Source of the DNA: Halococcus salifodinae DSM 8989
Lineage (GTDB): Archaea; Halobacteriota; Halobacteria; Halobacteriales; Halococcaceae
Direction of reading: 5' to 3'
DNA length: 46,466 nt
NCBI RefSeq assembly: GCF_000336935.1
Contig: NZ_AOME01000070.1
Span: forward strand, 303,815-350,280
The translations under genes were made by a program, and so were the position numbers. The notes under the pieces were generated by a model. It saw nothing but the letters and a program-made list of their open reading frames with translations. It was not told the DNA's origin and made no database searches. Positions 17,806 to 26,206 of the stretch are shown piece after piece. Numbering within the stretch: position 1 is the first letter of the stretch; every line of letters begins with the position of its first letter.

Positions 17806-18648
17806 ATGGAAATAACAGTTCTCGGCACGGGGAGTCCGGTCCCGACACTCGAACGCGCAGGAACGAGCATCGCGATCGAGATCGACGACGAGACGCTGTT
17901 GGTCGACTGCGGGCCCGGCACCACCCACCGGTGTATCGAGCACGGCGTCCATCCGGCCGCAATCGAGACGCTGTTTTTCACTCATCAGCACATGGACCAC
18001 AACGCCGACTTCTTCCACTTCGTCATCGCGAGCTGGTCGCTCGGCCGCGAGTCGCTCACCGTATACGGCCCACCGGGAACCGATCGGCTGCTCGCGGCGC
18101 TCACCGACGTCTATCGGGAGGACATCGCCTATCGGAAGCGGTTCTACGACAACACCGGTATCGAGGACATCGAGTGGATCGAGACCGACGACGATCTCGT
18201 CGTCGAGGGCGAGGACTGGCGCGCGAGCGCGCTCCGGGTGGACCACTCGATCGAGACCTACGCGTACCGGTTCGACACCGACGCGGGATCGTTCGTGTTC
18301 TCGGCCGACACGACGCCCATCTCGTCGCTTTCGGAGTTCGCAGCTGGTGCGGACGTCCTCTTACAAGATGCCTGTGTCGCCCGCGAGACGACGCCACCAC
18401 GAGATCAGCAGGGCCTCGTCTGGGAGCGGCTTACCGAGCCGATGTCGGATGCGCAGGCCGACCGTCTCTCGCGGACCCACTGCTCGCCCGCCGAGGCCGG
18501 CGAAATCGCGGCCGAAGCCGGCGTCGAAACGCTCGTCCTGACCCATCTGCTCCCCTACCGGGACACGGACGCGATGGTCGAGGAGGCGGCATCGGCCTTC
18601 GGGGGCGAGATCGTCGTCGCCGAGGACGGAATGACGCTCTCAGTGTAG
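17806..18648 (+). CDS. MBL-fold hydrolase, ribonuclease Z-like
   Basis: The 280-residue product has the metallo-beta-lactamase fold: VLGTGSPVPTLERAG at the start, LLVDCGPGTTHR, the metal motif FFTHQHMDHNADFF (HxHxDH), FVFSADTTPISSL for the bridging Asp, and LTHLLPYRD for the last His. This subgroup (RNase Z/arylsulfatase-like) includes tRNA 3' processing enzymes, but also hydrolases of sulfate and phosphodiesters. It lacks an obvious RNase Z exosite arm, so catabolic hydrolase activity is as likely as tRNA processing. It converges on the Nramp-like gene, with 61 bp between the stops. Confidence 0.82.
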   Translation: MEITVLGTGSPVPTLERAGTSIAIEIDDETLLVDCGPGTTHRCIEHGVHPAAIETLFFTHQHMDHNADFFHFVIASWSLGRESLTVYGPPGTDRLLAALTDVYREDIAYRKRFYDNTGIEDIEWIETDDDLVVEGEDWRASALRVDHSIETYAYRFDTDAGSFVFSADTTPISSLSEFAAGADVLLQDACVARETTPPRDQQGLVWERLTEPMSDAQADRLSRTHCSPAEAGEIAAEAGVETLVLTHLLPYRDTDAMVEEAASAFGGEIVVAEDGMTLSV

Positions 18649-18709
18649 GTTCACGCCGATCGGGACGGTCACGTGCGGATCGACAGTGAGTCGACGAAAG
18701 CCAGTTTTC

Positions 18710-20074
18710 TCAGCCCACGAGCCCGAGCTGGGCACTCGCGCCGAGCAGCCCGAAGACGATCACGAGCAGTGTGGCGACGGCGTAGTACGCTTTCGCCCCA
18801 GAGCCGGGCTGGAACTGGGCGGGGAGGTGCTCACGAACGATGTAGTAGTTGGCGATGTAGTAGAAAAACTGGAAGACCGAGACCATGATCGCCGCCCCCA
18901 CGACGAGCGTGACCGGTAGCGAGCCGATGACGAGCAGGGGAACGAAGCTGATCACGGCCATCAGAACGACGAGCGTCTTGCGGACCCGCTCGGTGTCCAT
19001 CTCGCGTTCGAGCACTAGGGGCAGGATGTCGCTCGCGACTCGGGGTGCGCCATCGAGAAGGGTGATGACCGTCGAGTAGAGCGCGGCGAACGCGCCGATG
19101 ATCATCGCCCAGTAGGCCCACGGCCCGAACGATGCCTCCAGAATGGAGCCGAGCGCGATGGCGAGGTTCTGGTCGGTCGGCGGGTTCGGGTAGAGCACGT
19201 TCGCCCCGAGCAGGATCATCGCGACGATGAGGACGAACGTGAACGCGTACGCGAGGTTGAAATCGCGGCGACCAGTCTTGATCCACGCCGCGATGTAGTC
19301 GTGGAAGCGCTCGTCGTGGGGATCGAGGTCCCGCTCGCGGAGTGCGCGTGCGCCCTGCTCTTTCGCCATCGACCAGCTCGCGAGGTTGATCGTGGTGCCG
19401 AGGCCGGTCGGCGCGAACCCCGCCATCGAGGCGAACAGCCCGAGGAACACCGCCGACCGGAGCTCGGGCACGGCGAATGCGGTCTCGGCGATCACCTCGG
19501 CCGAGGGCGGCGCGACGAAGATGCCGAGCACTAACAGGACGCCGAGCAACACGACGAACAGTTTGAGAACCGTTTCGAGCAGGCTGTACCGCGAGGAGAC
19601 GACGAGGACGGTCGCGACAACGAGGAGGAGAGCGTACGCCGGAAGCCGCCCGAGGCCGGGGACGACCGCCGAGAGGAAACTGGCCGCCGCGACCCCGACC
19701 GAGCCGGCAATGATCGTCTGGGGAACGACGACGATGAGCAGCGTCACCCACTGCGCCCAGTGATTTGGTCCCGGTAAGTCGCCGTACCCCTCGACGGGGT
19801 TGCGTCCGACGCCGTAGTTGTACCTGACGCCGAGCTCCCAGCCGCCGTATTTCACGAGGAACACCGCCGCCGCGATCCAGATGGCGAAAACGCCGTAGAG
19901 CCCGCTGAGCGTCGGTGCGAGCACGATATGGCTCGATCCGATCGCGGTCAGCGCCCACAGCAACGAGGGCCCGAAGTGGTTCCGGAAGAACCCGCCCCAG
20001 CTCTCGGCGGGGTAGTTCAGCTCCTCGCCGACTCGTTCCTCCTCCGTCGTCGCGTCATCGATGCTTGTTGCCAT
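18710..20074 (-). CDS. Nramp-family transporter lacking the canonical metal-binding motifs
   Basis: The 454-residue product has about eleven hydrophobic helices and the Nramp/LeuT-fold layout. In helix 1 the usual DPGN metal-binding motif is replaced by GSSH (ALTAIGSSHIVLAPTLSG, residues 41-58). In helix 6 the usual MPH is replaced by ASMAGFAPTG (215-224). Canonical Nramp proteins use those residues to bind Mn or Fe. This protein therefore belongs with divergent Nramp-related transporters and may carry Mg, another ion or an organic solute. ATG 20074 fits the conserved start; an upstream in-frame extension is not protein-like. It is divergent from a ThDP-enzyme gene, with 258 bp between. Confidence 0.82.
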   Translation of the reverse strand: MATSIDDATTEEERVGEELNYPAESWGGFFRNHFGPSLLWALTAIGSSHIVLAPTLSGLYGVFAIWIAAAVFLVKYGGWELGVRYNYGVGRNPVEGYGDLPGPNHWAQWVTLLIVVVPQTIIAGSVGVAAASFLSAVVPGLGRLPAYALLLVVATVLVVSSRYSLLETVLKLFVVLLGVLLVLGIFVAPPSAEVIAETAFAVPELRSAVFLGLFASMAGFAPTGLGTTINLASWSMAKEQGARALRERDLDPHDERFHDYIAAWIKTGRRDFNLAYAFTFVLIVAMILLGANVLYPNPPTDQNLAIALGSILEASFGPWAYWAMIIGAFAALYSTVITLLDGAPRVASDILPLVLEREMDTERVRKTLVVLMAVISFVPLLVIGSLPVTLVVGAAIMVSVFQFFYYIANYYIVREHLPAQFQPGSGAKAYYAVATLLVIVFGLLGASAQLGLVG

Positions 20075-20332
20075 ACGCCAGCCGACCGAGCGCCACCACA
20101 AGTATCTACTGATCACGACGGCGAAACCACGCTGTGAGGACCGTCCATTCTGCGAGAACGTTCGGGTCGGCCGCCGCGTTCCCGAAGCGACCGACAGAAC
20201 GAAGTTCCCCGGATCGAAACGCAGGTGTATTGCCACACACGAACCCGATTTCGGTCTTGACACCGAGAACACGATCCGCCACCGGCCCTCTCTCCGCCCG
20301 TCGTGTGCGGCCAACCAGTTCACCACACAACC

Positions 20333-22033
20333 ATGACGAAAGTTAGCACGGAGATCGTTCGAACTCTGGAACGTCTCGACGTTGAGTACCTGTTCGGCTA
20401 TCCCGGTGGGCGGGCCATCGAACTCCTCGAAGCACTCGCCGGATCGGACATCGAGGTCGTCAGGCCTCGCGACGAGCGCGAGGCGAGCGTGATGGCCGAG
20501 ATGTACGGCCGATTCCATCGGAAACCTGGTGTTCTCACCGGCCAGGGGCCGTGGATCGGCTCCATCGGTGCGATCGGCCAGATGGAAGCCAGGCTCGGCT
20601 CGTCGCCGATGGTGGCCATTACCGAGGCCTCAGAGCGCGGCGACTACTCGACGCTCGCGCCCTACCAGCAGGCCCGCGGCGACTATGGAGGGTTCGCGCT
20701 CCCGAAGATCCTCGACGGCATCACCAAGGAGTGGTGGTTCCCGCGGACGGCGAACGAGACCCTCCGATCCACGCAGCTCGCGTTCAAACACGCCACCGCC
20801 GGCCGGCCGGGCCCGACAGCGGTGATTCTCGACGGCGACGCCGTCACCGCCGAAGTCTCCGAGAACGATGACCCGCCCACGCTCTGGTCGCCCGAAGAAC
20901 AGACGAAAAACTGGGAATCGAGCCCCACAGCGACCGACGTCGAACGCGCGGCCGACCATCTCGCGAACGCCGACCGCCCAGTCATCATCGCGGGCAACGG
21001 CGTTCACGCCGCGGGGGCCTACGACGAACTCGAAGCGGTCGCCGAGACCTACGACGCCGTGGTGACGACCTCGTATCTCGGCAAATCGACCATCGCCGAA
21101 ACCCACGACCTCGCGGCGGGCGTCATCGGCTCCTTTGGCCACGAGGGCGCGAATCAGGCGGTGAGCGAGGCCGACACGCTGCTCGTGGCCGGCTGCCGGC
21201 TGAACCCGATGGACACCAATTGGCAGGCAGCATCGTTCATCCGTCCCGACGAGCAGACCATCCTCCACGCCGATATCGACACCCGGAACGCGGGCTGGGT
21301 CTACCCTGCCGACGTCGGGCTGATCGGCGACGCGAAGCACAGTCTGAACGCGCTCGGAGAGGCCGCCGCGGCGTTCGCGCCAGGCAACGACTGGGCGCGC
21401 GACCGGGCCAGCGACGCCCGCGAGTCGTTCCGGGTCCCCGAATGCGAATCGGACGACGAGCCGATCCTGCCCCAGCGCGCGGTCGCGGCGATCGACGGGA
21501 TCGTGGACGAGGATACCCTCGTGACCGCGGACTCGGGCAACAACCGGTTTTGGTTGCTCAACTACCTCCAAACGCCCGCCCGGCGGACCTACTTCGGCAG
21601 CGGCGGCGTCGGCGGAATGGGGTGGGCCGGCCCCGCAGCGGTCTCGGCGGCGATCACCACCGACAGGGACGTGGTCTCGGTCGCGGGCGACGGCGGCTTC
21701 ACGATGACGATGACCTGCGTCGAGACCGCGGTCGAGTACGGCGTCGCGCCGACGTTCGTGGTGCTCAACGACACCAGTTTGGGGATGGTGCGCCAGATGG
21801 ACGACGAGATTCCTGGCGTCGACTTCCACGACACCGACTTCGTTCAGGTCGCCGAGGGGTTCGGGGCCGAGGGACTCCGCGTCCGCTCGCCCGATGACCT
21901 CGCGGATCGGCTCAAGGAGGCAAAGGCGGCCGACGTGCCCACCGTGGTCGATGTCCGGATCGACCGCGACGAGGAGATGGTCGACGCGCTCCAGTCGTCC
22001 TTTTACGAAGAGGTCGGCGGGCTCCACGAGTAG
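20333..22033 (+). CDS. Thiamine-diphosphate-dependent enzyme, acetolactate synthase-like
   Basis: The 566-residue product has the three domains of the pyruvate-oxidase/acetolactate-synthase family. The N-terminal Pyr domain has the catalytic Glu in RDEREASVMAEMYGR, near residue 51. A central Rossmann-like domain includes RPVIIAGNGVHAAGAYDEL. The C-terminal PP domain has the ThDP/Mg motif GDGGFTMTMT...VVLND. It should cleave or form a carbon-carbon bond next to a carbonyl, by decarboxylation, carboligation or lyase action. Anabolic IlvB is normally followed by ilvN and ilvC; here it heads a different cluster, so a catabolic role is more likely. ATG 20333 was chosen as the start of the conserved N-terminus. 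Confidence 0.85.
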   Translation: MTKVSTEIVRTLERLDVEYLFGYPGGRAIELLEALAGSDIEVVRPRDEREASVMAEMYGRFHRKPGVLTGQGPWIGSIGAIGQMEARLGSSPMVAITEASERGDYSTLAPYQQARGDYGGFALPKILDGITKEWWFPRTANETLRSTQLAFKHATAGRPGPTAVILDGDAVTAEVSENDDPPTLWSPEEQTKNWESSPTATDVERAADHLANADRPVIIAGNGVHAAGAYDELEAVAETYDAVVTTSYLGKSTIAETHDLAAGVIGSFGHEGANQAVSEADTLLVAGCRLNPMDTNWQAASFIRPDEQTILHADIDTRNAGWVYPADVGLIGDAKHSLNALGEAAAAFAPGNDWARDRASDARESFRVPECESDDEPILPQRAVAAIDGIVDEDTLVTADSGNNRFWLLNYLQTPARRTYFGSGGVGGMGWAGPAAVSAAITTDRDVVSVAGDGGFTMTMTCVETAVEYGVAPTFVVLNDTSLGMVRQMDDEIPGVDFHDTDFVQVAEGFGAEGLRVRSPDDLADRLKEAKAADVPTVVDVRIDRDEEMVDALQSSFYEEVGGLHE

Positions 22034-22101
22034 CCGAGGGCCTCACCCGCTTCACCGGAACAGCACAACCTTTTTGCCGATTTCCGCCGATTCCCGAATC
22101 G

Positions 22102-23076
22102 ATGGCAACCAACGAAACCGTCCTCGTGACTGGTGGCACCGGGTTCATCGGCTCCTACGTCGCGAAGGACCTCATCGACGCCGGCCACGACGTGGTCGCG
22201 TACGACCTCTCGACCGACGATCGAATTCTCTCGAAGCTCGGCGTTGCGGACGACGTCACGATCCGGCGCGGTGACGTGAGCGAGGCGACGGACGTCGTGA
22301 ACGCGGTCGCCGAGACCGGTGCGACCCACATCGTCCATCTCGCGGCGCTGTTGACGAACACCGCCGAGTCGAACCCCCGCGCCGCCCTCGACGTCAACGT
22401 CCAGGGGACGAGCAACGTCTTCGAGGCGGCGCGCACTCTCGACGATCAGATCGAGCGCGTCGCGTGGGCGTCTTCGGCGGCGATCTACGCCCCGCCGCAC
22501 AACTACGACGACGGCGGCGACTGGTGGGTCACCGAGGACGATCTCGTCTATCCCGATACGCTCTACGGCGCGACGAAGGGGTACAACGAACACCAGGCGC
22601 GCGTCTACAACGAGGAGTACGGCGTCGACCACGTCGCCATCCGGCCGACCGTCGCATACGGTCCCTACCGCGAGACCGGCGGGTCGGCCTTTCTCGCGAA
22701 CATCATCGAGAAACCCGCGCTCGGTGACTCCTTCTCCGTGGAGTACGGCGACCAGGAGATCGACTGGCAGCACGTCGAGGACATCGCCCAGGCGTTCCGC
22801 CTCGCGGCGTTCACTTCCGAAGACGACCTCTCCCAGCGGATCTACAACGTCCGCGGCGAACTCGCATCCATCCAGGAAGCCGCCGACACCGTTCGGGGGA
22901 TCGTCCCCGACGCCGACCTCGAAGTGAGCGGCGAGGGCGAGCTGCCGTGGACCCAACGCCTCGACATGACCGCGTTCCAGGAGGACACGGGCTACGAGGT
23001 ACAGTACGACCTCGAAGCCGGCTTCCGGAAGTACATCGACGTGCTCCGCGAGGAGAACGGACTCGACCCGCTCTGA
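22102..23076 (+). CDS. NAD-dependent epimerase/dehydratase, extended SDR family
   Basis: The 324-residue product has the extended SDR fold. The NAD-binding motif is VTGGTGFIGSYVAKDL near residue 9, the acidic residue binding NAD ribose is in VAYDLST, and the active-site YGATKGYNE gives Tyr-x3-Lys near 155 with WASSAAIYAPP upstream. Relatives act on nucleotide sugars, on sugar acids or on small hydroxy compounds. It lies 68 bp after the ThDP-enzyme gene on the same strand and may act on that enzyme's substrate or product. No nucleotide-sugar genes are nearby, so a catabolic dehydrogenase role is at least as likely as an epimerase role. Confidence 0.85.
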   Translation: MATNETVLVTGGTGFIGSYVAKDLIDAGHDVVAYDLSTDDRILSKLGVADDVTIRRGDVSEATDVVNAVAETGATHIVHLAALLTNTAESNPRAALDVNVQGTSNVFEAARTLDDQIERVAWASSAAIYAPPHNYDDGGDWWVTEDDLVYPDTLYGATKGYNEHQARVYNEEYGVDHVAIRPTVAYGPYRETGGSAFLANIIEKPALGDSFSVEYGDQEIDWQHVEDIAQAFRLAAFTSEDDLSQRIYNVRGELASIQEAADTVRGIVPDADLEVSGEGELPWTQRLDMTAFQEDTGYEVQYDLEAGFRKYIDVLREENGLDPL

Positions 23077-23114
23077 TCGCGTTCGGTTCGTTTCACAGCA
23101 AACAGACTAAAACC

Positions 23115-23714
23115 TCAGTCGGTCGTCTGGCTGTACTCGTCGACCCACTCGTTCAGGGTGATCCCCATCGCGGACTGGGTGATGGCGTTCGACGACGCCG
23201 AGTTGGCGCTTTTGAGGAGTTCGGCCTCCAGCGTGCGTTTCGGTACTTCCCCAAGGAAGTGGGGGATCGCGCGCTGCACAGTAAGGGGAACGCCGACCTC
23301 GTGGGCGAGCGCGTAGCCCGAGAGCGAGTGTGGGATCTCCTCGGAGGCGTAGCGTTCACGGTCGGTCCCCGAGAGGCGTTCGGCGTCGACGTGATCGACG
23401 TACTCGTAGCACTTCCCGACGTCGTGGAGCAGGCAGGCCGCGACGAGGACGTCGACATCGGGATCGGCGTCGTGGAACTCGCGCTGGACCCGTGCCGATT
23501 CGAGCGCGATCTTCGTCACACCGCGGACGTGCTCGACGTTCGTGATCTCGTGGATGTTCCACGCGTACGGGATGTCTTCGATGTCCTGCCAGCCGCCACG
23601 GTCGAGCCCGAGCGTCCACGCCTCGACGACCGCTTCCCTGAGGTCGGCGCTCTCGATCCGATCGAGTTCGGGGTAGGCCTCCCGGACCTGGTTCTCGTAG
23701 TCCGGTGTCCCCAT
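23115..23714 (-). CDS. HD-domain phosphohydrolase-like protein
   Basis: The 199-residue protein has the HD metal-binding signature: NVEHVRGVTKIALES gives the first His, LLHDVGKCYEYVDH the HD pair near residue 96, and later His residues in EIPHSLSGYALAHEVG complete the site. The family hydrolyses phosphate esters, nucleotides or related bonds, and some members oxidise or cleave non-nucleotide metabolites. It starts at ATG 23714, one base after the stop of the EthD gene, so the two are cotranscribed and probably work on connected substrates. Confidence 0.85.
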   Translation of the reverse strand: MGTPDYENQVREAYPELDRIESADLREAVVEAWTLGLDRGGWQDIEDIPYAWNIHEITNVEHVRGVTKIALESARVQREFHDADPDVDVLVAACLLHDVGKCYEYVDHVDAERLSGTDRERYASEEIPHSLSGYALAHEVGVPLTVQRAIPHFLGEVPKRTLEAELLKSANSASSNAITQSAMGITLNEWVDEYSQTTD

Positions 23715-23715
23715 C

Positions 23716-24450
23716 TCAGTACCCCTCGACGTCCTCGGTCTCGTTCTTCCAGACTTTCTCCTCGCCGATGAAGCGGGGGCGGCGTTCGACGTCGAGGAAG
23801 TTGTTGACGTCCTCACGGGCCTCCGCAGCCACCTCTCGAGTCGGATCGTAATCCCGGCTGCCCTCGCTGCCGAGGGCCTCGTGGAGATCGTCGAGCGTCT
23901 CGAAGTACAGCTCCGCGACCCCGTCGAACTCGGCGTTTTCGGGGTCGGTGGGGTACACAGTTTGATAGCGGACGACACCCTCGATGTCCTTCGCGAGCGG
24001 GGAGTGATTGCCCTCCCAGTACTCGCGGAACTCCTCGTGACTCATTCCTTCCTGTCGAACGAGAAACGCCGAGTGCTTGTAGAGCCCGTCGGTCTCGCCG
24101 TCCACTTCGTCCTTCCAGACCTTCTCTTCGCCGATGAATCGGGGGCGGCGTTCGACGTCGAGGAAGTTGTTGACGTCCTCACGGGCCTCCGCAGCCACCT
24201 CCCGAGTCGGATCGTAATCCCGACTGCCTTCGCTGCCGAGCGCCTCGTGGAGATCGTCGAGTGTCTCGAAGTACAGCTCCGCGAGTCCATCGAATTCGGC
24301 GTTTTCGGGGTCGTTTGGATAGACGGTCTGATAACGGACGACACCCTCGATGTCCTTCGCGAGCGGAGAATGGTTTCCCTCCCAGTACTCGCGAAACTCC
24401 TCGTGACTCATCCCCTCCTGCCGGACCAGCAACGCGACGTGCTTGAACAT
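23716..24450 (-). CDS. Tandemly duplicated EthD-domain protein
   Basis: The 244-residue protein is exactly two 122-residue EthD units (dimeric alpha+beta barrel, ferredoxin-like). Each unit has LVRQEGMSHEEFREYWEGNHSPL-type sequence at the start, FDG.AELYFETLDDL in the middle and VERRPRFIGEEKVWK at the end. Single EthD proteins usually dimerise; here two halves joined in one chain could form the barrel alone. Known EthD-fold enzymes include monooxygenases, 4-methylmuconolactone methylisomerase and decarboxylase-like enzymes of catabolic pathways. The conserved His in GNHSPL is the likely functional residue. It is divergent from the M24 gene and directly followed by the HD gene. Confidence 0.88.
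   Translation of the reverse strand: MFKHVALLVRQEGMSHEEFREYWEGNHSPLAKDIEGVVRYQTVYPNDPENAEFDGLAELYFETLDDLHEALGSEGSRDYDPTREVAAEAREDVNNFLDVERRPRFIGEEKVWKDEVDGETDGLYKHSAFLVRQEGMSHEEFREYWEGNHSPLAKDIEGVVRYQTVYPTDPENAEFDGVAELYFETLDDLHEALGSEGSRDYDPTREVAAEAREDVNNFLDVERRPRFIGEEKVWKNETEDVEGY
23765..24435 (-). repeat. 366-bp tandem duplication inside the EthD gene
   Basis: Bases from 23765 and from 24131 align with a 366-bp offset. By eye I count about 29 differences over roughly 305 aligned bases, most of them at silent positions. The two protein halves differ at only a handful of residues apart from the linker and the C-terminal end. Confidence 0.9.
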
Positions 24451-24566
24451 CTCATCCGGGCGTTCGGCGGCTCGTGTGATAAAATCACCGGGGTCGGTCG
24501 AATCCTGGAGCGGCCGACCGTTCAGTCGTCCGGCTCGATCCGCTCGGCTTTGCCGAGGTGGTGGGA

Positions 24567-24574
24567 TTTATGTA
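24567..24574 (+). promoter_or_regulatory. TATA-like box for the M24 gene
   Basis: TTTATGTA lies 28-35 bp upstream of ATG 24602, within the 151-bp divergent space shared with the EthD gene. It rules against the longer in-frame start at 24443. Confidence 0.55.
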
Positions 24575-24601
24575 CGATCTGGCGAACCATCCAGACGAAC
24601 G

Positions 24602-25870
24602 ATGTACGAACGAAGCTTCATGGAGGGAACGCGGGGAACTCAAGCTGTGGACTGGGAGGAGCGCATCGACGTCAAGCGCATGCGCGAGGAGCGCTACGAG
24701 AAGGCCCTGGAACGACTCCAGGACTCGGAGCTCGGCTCGATGCTCCTGGTCTCGGACCCCAACATCCGGTACGTCACCGGACTCGCGATGACTGGCGGAA
24801 GCGGGGCGGACCACTACACGCTGCTCACCGAGAACGGTGACGTGGTCCACTGGGACACCGCGGATCACGCCTCGAACCAGCGATTCAACTGCCCGTGGCT
24901 CGACGACATCCGGTACGCTGCCCCTGGTCTCGGGAACGTCCCGCGCGCGTCGGGCCGCGACTCCGCGCGCGGCTTCCTGACCCAGAAGATGGCGAGTCTC
25001 GTCGAGGAGGCGATGGCGGAGTACGGCGTCGCCAAGGAACCGATGGGGCTCGACGTCGGGAGCACAGGACTAGTCGACGCCTTCGAGTCGGACGGCGTCG
25101 ACGTTCGGACGAAGGAGTGCGTCGACCTGATGCACGACGCACGAAAGATCAAGACCAAAGACGAGATCGAGTGTCTCCGAATGGTCGCGGCGATCTGCGA
25201 GGCGGGGTTCCAGAAGATCACCGAATCCGCCCGGCCAGGCAAGCGCGAATCCGAGGTCTGGGGCGACGCGGTGGGCGAACTCTGGCGACACGGCGCGATG
25301 GCCCAGGGCGGGTACGTCACCAGCGGGCCGAACACGTGGCCGAAACACCAAGCGAACACCACCGACCGGATGATGCGACCGGGCGACATCGTCTACGCCG
25401 ACTTCTACAACATCGGCTATCTGGGGTATCGGTCCTGCTACTACCGCACGTTCTCGATGGGTGAACCCACGCAGGCCCAGCAAGACGCCTACGAGACCGC
25501 CCGCGACAACCTCTACGACGTCCTCGAACGCATCGAGCCAGGCGCGACCACCGACGAGATCGCGCAGGGGTTCCCGGACATGGAAGGCGAGCACGCCGAC
25601 TGGTACGACGCCGACGAGCACTGGCAGATGACGACGAATCACTGGGCGCACGGCCTCGGCCTTCAGCTCTACGAGGTCCCGCTGATCTGGCGGGGGCTCT
25701 CGCCGGAGCACCCGATCGAGATCGAGGAGGGGATGACGATGGCGGTCGAGACGATGGAGCCGGCCGATCGTCAGGGCGTCCGGGTCGAGGAGATGGTCGT
25801 CGTCCGCGAGAACGGCGTCGAAATCTTGAGTCAATGGCCAGTCGAGGAGATCACCCGAATCGACTACTGA
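24602..25870 (+). CDS. M24-fold (pita-bread) enzyme with an altered metal site
   Basis: The 422-residue product has the creatinase N-terminal domain (LLVSDPNIRYVTGLAMTGG, residue 49 on) and a C-terminal pita-bread domain. Of the five usual metal ligands, Asp267 (VYADFYN), His350 (NHWAHGLG), Glu383 (MAVETMEP) and Glu396 (GVRVEEMVVV) are present. The second Asp (normally in S-D-x-T-R) is Cys279 (GYRSCYYRTF). The family includes Xaa-Pro peptidases, creatinase (which has lost metal binding) and DddP-type DMSP lyase, whose N-terminal arrangement is similar. The enzyme therefore may not be a peptidase. It is divergent from the EthD-HD pair, and all three flank the ThDP and SDR genes. Confidence 0.82.
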   Translation: MYERSFMEGTRGTQAVDWEERIDVKRMREERYEKALERLQDSELGSMLLVSDPNIRYVTGLAMTGGSGADHYTLLTENGDVVHWDTADHASNQRFNCPWLDDIRYAAPGLGNVPRASGRDSARGFLTQKMASLVEEAMAEYGVAKEPMGLDVGSTGLVDAFESDGVDVRTKECVDLMHDARKIKTKDEIECLRMVAAICEAGFQKITESARPGKRESEVWGDAVGELWRHGAMAQGGYVTSGPNTWPKHQANTTDRMMRPGDIVYADFYNIGYLGYRSCYYRTFSMGEPTQAQQDAYETARDNLYDVLERIEPGATTDEIAQGFPDMEGEHADWYDADEHWQMTTNHWAHGLGLQLYEVPLIWRGLSPEHPIEIEEGMTMAVETMEPADRQGVRVEEMVVVRENGVEILSQWPVEEITRIDY

Positions 25871-26206
25871 GAAGAAACACGGAATCCACTTCGAGTGATC
25901 CGCTGCAGAATCCGCAGTCGAGAACTGGTGCGTCTGGACGATCCCGATGCAAATGAGAGACCGCAGGCCACACCCTCCCCAACCGACTGCGCTCCTCGCT
26001 CGCTTCGCTCGCTGTGGTGCTCATCCCTCGTGCGAGTCGCGCGTCTTCGACGCGCTCACGGGTCGCTTTCGCTCCCCGTTCACGTCCGCGGCCCTCTCTT
26101 CGGTCGCGCCGCGCTCCGCTCCCACGCGCCACCGCGCCTCAATGTGAGGAAAGCTCCACCGACAGCATAGAAACGTTTAGCAGGCTGCGCCCGCCATTGA
26201 CGACAA
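25871..26206 (-). repeat. Structured dispersed repeat, copy B, in a 336-bp non-coding gap
   Basis: The minus strand of 25945-26150 carries the second copy of the element found at 9781-10019. Bases 25945-25965 are the exact reverse complement of 9999-10019, and the GTCGGTTGGGGAGGG-like sequence next to it is shared. A perfect hairpin lies at 26039-26055 (7-bp stem, TTC loop). The rest is rich in GCGAGCGAAGCGAGCG-type sequence. No gene is seen. The element lies 75 bp past the M24 stop and ends just before the promoter of the luciferase-like gene. Confidence 0.6.

Noticed and set aside
20630-22027. Long minus-strand open frame opposite the ThDP-enzyme gene
   Set aside because: High-GC third positions leave opposite strands open. 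The plus frame has clear ThDP motifs; the minus product has no recognisable domain.
20333-22033. Calling the ThDP enzyme acetolactate synthase (IlvB)
   Set aside because: No regulatory-subunit or ketol-acid reductoisomerase gene follows, and the neighbours look catabolic. Family membership alone does not fix the reaction.
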